A DNA stretch of 64,000 nt from Rostrohypoxylon terebratum (lineage: Eukaryota > Ascomycota > Sordariomycetes > Xylariales > Hypoxylaceae), in NCBI GenBank assembly GCA_022497145.1, contig MU385867.1, positions 372,001 through 436,000 on the forward strand, read 5' to 3'. Positions within the stretch are counted from its first letter, which is position 1. Each line of letters begins with the position of its first letter. Below, in pieces: positions 58,495 through 64,000 of the stretch. Under the pieces are notes generated by a model. The model did not search any database. It was not told the DNA's origin and saw nothing but the letters and a program-made list of their open reading frames with translations. Both the position numbers and the translations under genes were made by a program.

Positions 58495-59164
58495 CCTAGG
58501 ATATAGTGAAGTAGATAGGTAAGTAGATTTCTATGACTTTAGGAAATATGGTGAGAAGAACAAGAACAAAGATGGTCCAGCCATCGTGATTAACTTTGAA
58601 CCACACCGAGGTCAGCTTAGTAAACATTCATACATAGGACTTGGGCTAGGTCACACGCTAACAAGGGAAAGGTGTGAGATCAGCGTAGTCCTCTTCCTCA
58701 GCCCTATGTCTAAAGGGGCTAAGTGATTGGCTAGTTCTAATTTAAGGATAAATGGAGCTTGCTGATGAGGGTAAATTTGGCGATATTTTCTAGTAAATGA
58801 TTGGTCCGTCTCTTTTGTTAAGTGGTCTCAACCCACTAGTGTATTGTAGCTGAAAGAACGGCAAAGCGGCACTGAATTGCGGGTTTTAATTGCATCATTG
58901 CACCCTCTCCTTCCTCCTTTCATACTCACCTACACAACAATATTCATATCATGAATGGGAATGGACCGAATGGATTCATGCCATTTGATGGTGGGAAGAC
59001 TTGACATTCACATGTCAATAATACTGTGAGATTATGGTTCGAGGTTGCGACGAATGCAGGTTTGGATTGAAATCTGAAACGGTGATGTGACCCTGCTAAT
59101 GCTCCTTTTAGAAGACTATTTCCCAAGACCTAAACAACCAGTTGCAGTTTCGAACTTTTGCCCT
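58495..59164. other. Intergenic: PLC promoter side and flank of the SDR remnant
   Basis: 670 bp with no recognised gene. I looked for the missing C-terminal half of the adjacent dehydrogenase here on the minus strand and did not find it. Confidence 0.4.
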
Positions 59165-59733
59165 GGAAGACCTTCCATCATCTGTCGGGGTCGCTGTCCA
59201 CAATCGAGTTTGCGTAAAAAGACGCCGGCGTTGTTGATAACGATATCCACATGGCCGAATTCATTCTTTAATACTAGATCCGCTGCCCCGTCAACGCTTT
59301 TAAGATCGGACACATCATATTTCACTGGCAAGATTGTGGGCATAAGTTCGCTACTGCCTTCTTCATCTCCTTGGTCGTGATAGAGAGATCCGATCTCGCA
59401 TCAATTGCAATCATCGACACGCCAGCTTTGGTAAAAGAGATATTAGTCATTGCTTTTCCTAAGCTTCTAGTCGCACTGCTGATGAACACTGCCTTGCCAT
59501 TTAAGCCCGCCTTGGCTGAATGAATGGCTGGGTACGTGTTGCTATGAATAGCAGAAGTAATACCATAATCCCCTATCGTATATTAGCATTAGAGCATTAG
59601 GGAGGCAAGTTTACGATGGATCTTTACACGTTTCTGGTCCCTCCAAGGAGTTAGGCGTGCCCGTGGCGGAGGCATAGTTTGTGAGTTGAATGGGTACTTT
59701 ATTTTCGTTGAATTATTTCCAAATTCCAATACC
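59165..59733 (-). pseudogene. Decayed short-chain dehydrogenase/reductase
   Basis: Minus-strand remnant of an SDR. A conserved-looking start (PIQLTNYASATGTPNSLEG) is followed by a short intron at about 59579-59626 (donor GTAAAG, TAG acceptor), then DYGITSAIHSNTYPAI and GLNGKAVFISSATRSLGKA. The usual TGxxxGxG glycines are partly replaced by Ser. After ARSDLSITTKEMKKAVAN the frame shifts, resuming as PTILPVKYDVSDLKSVDG, then FGHVDIVINNAGVF. A second shift near 59213-59219 (T/A-rich) leads to SIVDSDPDR, where TGA stands in the place of an expected Trp codon before WKVFQ. No initiator ATG is in frame upstream before a TAA, and the C-terminal half including the YxxxK active site is missing. Confidence 0.8.
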
Positions 59734-60473
59734 TATATATCCGGATCACGACTTATATGCATGCTTCTCCAGCGGATCGAAATTGTGCAACGCTTATGTG
59801 CAGGTGGCGTTTGGTCAGGAGGGCATATCGTTGGAGCTAATCGCTCATCCGACGAATGGGGGGGAGTTTTGAATTGGCCACTTCACAAACCGATTCCAGA
59901 GGGAGCGAACATGGACGTCGCGGGAAACCATCTACTTTCGAAATGTATTAAAGCATCTTCAAAAAGTCAATCCTCTTTATGTTGAAGAGTACTAGGTAGG
60001 TATGTTGTATTGGGAACACAAGAATAATATTCCTTGATCTTAAAAATACCTATTTACTGGTGCACACTACTACCTAGCCTCTGAAGTCGATATGCAGAAA
60101 TTGTGTGTATAAATAGTACCCGTCCAGGTAACTATCGTCGACTCCCGGTGGCTACCCCTATTATCCCTATTATCCCTATTATGTAATAGACGGTGAAGAT
60201 CGGCAGAATTTAAGAATAAGTGGAACTTGAAAAATCCTCTAATGAGTCAGCAGAGTCATGATGTATCCACCGAAAAAAACCATATCCATTTAATAACCAA
60301 CCCAACTCAACGGTGAGTTTTCAGTCAGCTTCGCTGTGAAACAAACCCCTATTCATTGTTATCTTTAGACCAACATTGATATATGGCTCAGGGTGTATTC
60401 ACTTTTTCCTAAAAACATGTCTTTTATGAATAGTACATAAGCGATTTTCACCTGACTTGAGGACTTGAGAGCT
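59734..60473. other. Intergenic spacer before the helicase-nuclease gene
   Basis: 740 bp. A CCCTATTAT tandem of three units lies at 60155-60183. An open frame on the plus strand (59686-59985) has no recognisable features. Confidence 0.4.
60155..60183. repeat. CCCTATTAT tandem repeat
   Basis: Three 9-bp units head to tail, non-coding, about 300 bp upstream of the helicase-nuclease start. Confidence 0.75.
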
Positions 60474-62760
60474 ATGTGTAGCAGTGTCATTCTACCTGCT
60501 CTTTTGCGCCCCAGAACAAGAAGTCTACAACTTTTTCTTAGTCACTCGGTAATGCCCTCCTCTCTGTTACCGTTCCTTGTTTAATGTTAGAGGTTAGATC
60601 ACTACTTTCCGGCGCAGATGCTGTGGTATAGCTCAATCCCAAACAGTTCGATCCATTGCCACTGGTGTCCTCTCTGATACCAAAGAGTCTTTTATTCCTT
60701 CAGCTGAGCAGCAAGAAATTGTACAACGTTCTCGCCTACAGAATGTTGTTGTCTCTGCGAGGCCCGGAGCGGGGAAAACAGCTACAGCCGAGGCCATTGT
60801 TCGTGCAAATCCCGGTCTAGCGGTCGCGGTAGTCACCTATTCGAAAAGGTTGCAACTTGAGACAGCTCGACGTCTAGGAGATTATGAGTTGTGTGATGTA
60901 TATACATTCCATGGAATGGCGGGCAAGCTTTTCAATGACGTGGTTTATAACGACGTTAAGCTCCAAGATCTCCGGAAAGACGGAGCGGCGCCAACTTGGA
61001 CTGGTATGCCTTATGATATCATCATTCTAGATGAATTACAAGATTGCACCGAGAATCTCTATTGGCTAGCGAGTACCTTTATCCTAGCTGTGACTCGTGC
61101 CTCAGGACGTCCGCCTCGAATTGTAGCTCTTGGGGACGAGCGGCAGGCTATATACGATTTCCGGGGAGCCGATCCCCGCTTTCTCAGTCTTTCACCGTCC
61201 ATCTTTTCCGCTCTTTCTCCTTATAAATGGTCTCATTTACCACTTAGTAAGAGCTTCAGACTCTCCCATCAGACAGCGCGCTTTGTCAATGAAACTTTCC
61301 TCGGCGGCGGGCAGCATATAACAGGCTCCCATAATGGACCGGAGCCCATTTATATACATGGGAATCTCTCAGATGCACCAAGAATCGCTAAGATGCTGGT
61401 TCCGCTAATTAAAAAATATGGAGCGGAAAGAACAGCTATCCTTGCCCCATCGCTGCGTGCCAACGCCCCGGTCGCGTCTTTGACAAATTTGCTATCTGAG
61501 AAGTATGGAATGCCCGTTGCAGTCTCGGTATCGGACGACGTACAATTGGATGACGATATTATAGACAAGAAAGTCTGCGCGTCCACTTACCACCAATTCA
61601 AAGGAAACGAGCGAGACCTAGTGATCGTATATGGGGCAGATAATGGGTATTTCAAATTCATAGGGCGTGACTTACCAGATGATAGATGCCCCAATGCGAC
61701 ATATGTTGCTATTACGCGTGCTCGTAAGCAACTTGTCATTTTACATGATCAAAGCAACGAGCTAATGCCGTTCATTTCTCCGCGGAAACTCAAGAAGAAT
61801 TCCAAGTTCATTTCGACGACTGAAATGAGACCTAAACCTAAACCTGGTCGCCTCTTACAACTCGGCTTGTTACTGCCAAGGAACGTCTGGGTTTCCGATA
61901 TGGCGCGGCACGTCCGCGAAGAGATTCTCGAGTCTATTATCAAAATCCATGTCGATATCACGCACCTCTCACCTCGCCTACCTGAATCTGAGCATATTCG
62001 CGCTCCTGACAAGGTCATCACGGATCCAGTTAAGATGATGTATGAACCCGTGAGTGATCTAAACGGAATCGCTGTCGTGGCGGCGTATGAATACGCCCTA
62101 CGGCGCAAGCTTACTGGCTTGGGTTACAGGAAGAAGAGGAAGGTGGAAATTAACCAAGATGAAGCTGCCTGGCTGTGTCGAGCAGCGTGCGAAAGAGACG
62201 CTCAGATAACCGGTTATCGATCACGGCTCATACAGATGAAGAACCACAAATTCGACTGGCTCGACATATACCTTGACGCGGCAGTACGTCGACTCGGGGC
62301 ACAATTTGATGCAGCTGGAGCATCAGAAAGCCTCCAGTTCGAGAGCCGGATGCGAGACGAGAAATTTGTAGTCCCGGATGGCGCGGGCGGAGAGCAGCAG
62401 ACAAGGCTTCTCGGGCGTGCCGACATCGTAATGTACACAGCGGGTAGTCAAGCGGCCGACGCAGCGATCTGGGAAATCAAGTTCGTCGCGCGACTATCCC
62501 TCGAACACGTTGTGCAAGCATGCGCGTACGCGTATCTCTGGGCGTTAAAGCACAAGCTTCCAGAGCTGCCAAGCGTCATCCTCTTCAATCTACGCGACGG
62601 CGAGCGCTGGGAGATCACGTCGCCTTCTGGGGTTGCCGGTGTGAAGATCCTACTCCAGGATGTTCTTCGCGCTAAGTTTTCTACTGCAGACAAGAATTCG
62701 ACCGAGGAGTTCCTTGAATCTTGCCGTCGCGTGCGCGAAGAGGTGGCTAAAATGTGGTGA
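60474..62760 (+). CDS. UvrD-type SF1 helicase fused to RecB-like nuclease, possibly mitochondrial
   Basis: Two exons (60474-60548; 60598-62760; 49-nt intron GTAATG...GTTAG) give 745 residues. Exon 2 is open from 60598 but has no ATG before Walker A. The short first exon supplies a start, and its product up to residue 51 has seven or more Arg and no acidic residue (MCSSVILPALLRPRTRSLQL), like a mitochondrial presequence. Helicase motifs: Q-motif SAEQQEIVQ, I RPGAGKTA (82-86 GAGKT), II DELQD (170-174), III LGDERQAIYDFRGAD, IV-like SKSFRLSHQTARFV, V STYHQFKGNERDLVIVYG, VI YVAITRARKQ (394). The C-terminus carries a PD-(D/E)XK nuclease core: GRAD (Asp634), WEIK (Glu651, Lys653), QACAY (Gln665, Tyr669), the RecB-family pattern. 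A role in DNA end processing, perhaps of mtDNA, is inferred. Start exon confidence is moderate. Confidence 0.82.
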
Positions 62761-63578
62761 TCAAGACCATATAAGCCGTTGCTCTGTTTCTTATTAAGAT
62801 GCAAATTTGGGTCAAATTTTTGCATATATCCCTGCGGGCTAAAAAGCGTGCAATGCTTGGAGGACACATCCATATGCATCCCATATGGAGACATTTTCTA
62901 GTTGCTGGATCACCTGAGCTACAGCGATCAAAAGCTACCTAGATTTTAGTGGATGATCACTGTAAGCAACGCTTAGTACGGTCTTTCATTAGCTCACTAC
63001 TACTACTCAAGACTCAAGTGAACCATTATATAATCCCAAACATTACGTAATCTTTTCCGATTACCTAATGATGCGCTGGACAAGACGTTGAAGCAGACGG
63101 AAAGCTTGCGGAGGTATGACTCAAAACCTTCCTATATCTCCTTTCTAGGCCAGAACCCTCGCTATAAGTGGAATTCCACATAATGTAAATAGCTTTTGGC
63201 TCAATTTTGTCGAAGTCGCCAACTCTCCTCCCTAGTAACCTTTTCGTATGATTCTCGCCTGCTTACATAATCAACCCCTTTTTCACACCTTGTTGTCCGC
63301 AGTCTAGCAATGCTGGATGATATTCCTGATGACTGCATCAATAGGAGTAAATCTAAGTATAATTAGACATACATATCCATGCTATTTCAGTAGTATAGCT
63401 GAAATCGTAAGTGGTGACATACTTGATTAAGTTGAACGACATGATGACCTCATAGATCGCTCTATTGGTCCACTAATAAAATGTATACTTAAGAGATAAT
63501 CCATCACCATTTTAACCTCCATCTAGCTTAGGTATCCAATTAACGAAAAAGACCAATCTACAAATTCCAGTATCAATT
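62761..63578. other. Intergenic spacer
   Basis: 818 bp, AT-rich, with no gene recognised. The last 40 bp (AACGAAAAAGACC...) precede the next gene's ATG. Confidence 0.4.
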
Positions 63579-63931
63579 ATGTCATCTCACAACAGCTCCA
63601 ACACCGGCTCTAAGTCAGCCACAGGAATGGCTTCGCAAGTCAAGACACCTGCAACTGCTGGAATTGGTGAAGACACGCCAAAGGCATTTGACGCACAAGG
63701 TTCAATCGGCAAGCAGTTCACTGGTAGGCTCAGAAAATCCATCTATACCAGCACTGAGGGATATTAGCCTGCTAACTTTACAATCTAGAGGGAAAACTTG
63801 GTGGTGCCGCACAGAAAATTGGCGGCCCTCTAGACAAGGAAGGCATGGTTGGAAAGCAATTCACAGCAGAGGGTACCATCGGTGGCTCTGTACAATCAGC
63901 TCTTGGGGGCACGAAAGGGAAAAGCAACTGA
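63579..63931 (+). CDS. Small Gly-rich protein with two internal repeats
   Basis: Two exons (63579-63723, 63789-63931; 65-nt intron with GCTAACT branch-like site and CTAG acceptor) give 95 residues. The spliced protein contains two similar units: QGSIGKQFTEGKLGGAAQK and EGMVGKQFTAEGTIGGSVQ, each a GKQFT block followed by a GG(A/S)xQ block. No signal peptide or membrane segment, low hydrophobicity, many Gly, Ser, Thr and Lys. Without splicing the first exon stops after 62 codons and the second repeat would be lost. It resembles small hydrophilic stress-type proteins found in filamentous fungi; this is an impression, not an assigned family. Confidence 0.75.
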
Positions 63932-64000
63932 AGAATATCACAATATTCGCAGTAGTTACAACACAACAATGGGTGTGTACCTAATACCTGACAACATGCG

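Overview
The window is nuclear DNA of a filamentous ascomycete (Pezizomycotina, probably Sordariomycetes). The basis is short GT-AG introns of about 48-150 nt with CTAAC-like branch points, fungal gene families (Sch9, Psk1-type S6K, Atp14, DOMON-b561, DUF1996, BCS1) and many dispersed TAGGTA/CCTAGG strings in the intergenic DNA, which I associate with Sordariomycetes. The order-level placement is a guess. All splice sites were read by eye from reading frame, consensus and family conservation; no transcript data were available.

Layout. 1-30 kb is mainly housekeeping: Sch9-like AGC kinase (+), ATP synthase subunit h (-), secreted DOMON-cytochrome b561 protein (-), Psk1/S6K-like AGC kinase (-), Prp4 spliceosomal WD40 protein (+), a cyclin K/T-like CTD-kinase cyclin (+), Dus4-like tRNA-dihydrouridine synthase (-) divergent from Ade2 (+), and a pyridoxal-reductase-like aldo/keto reductase (+). 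33.5-41 kb holds a long Ser-rich acidic protein of unknown function and a SNF2-family ATPase. 43.6-64 kb is more accessory: a small Cys-containing secreted protein, a secreted DUF1996 protein, an ankyrin protein, a multi-exon secreted Ser/Thr-rich protein broken by an in-frame TAG, BCS1, a lipocalin-like small protein, a PI-PLC, a decayed short-chain dehydrogenase, a UvrD-type helicase fused to a RecB-like nuclease with a possible mitochondrial presequence, and a Gly-rich repeat protein.

There are no operons. Genes are separated by long intergenic spacers (0.4-3.3 kb) in which I see no tRNA, rRNA, CRISPR array or intact transposon. Functional links are only thematic: two S6K-branch kinases (nutrient signalling), two mitochondrial proteins (Atp14, BCS1) plus the possibly mitochondrial helicase-nuclease, and several secreted proteins between 43 and 53 kb.

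Most notable: (1) the helicase-nuclease at 60.5-62.8 kb; (2) the secreted Ser/Thr-rich gene at 50.1-52.9 kb, whose frame continues for 169 codons beyond an in-frame TAG; (3) a 108-codon acidic open frame continuing past the cyclin's TAG; (4) the SDR pseudogene, whose lesions include G-to-A type changes as expected from repeat-induced point mutation. I found nothing I would claim with confidence as a wholly new system.
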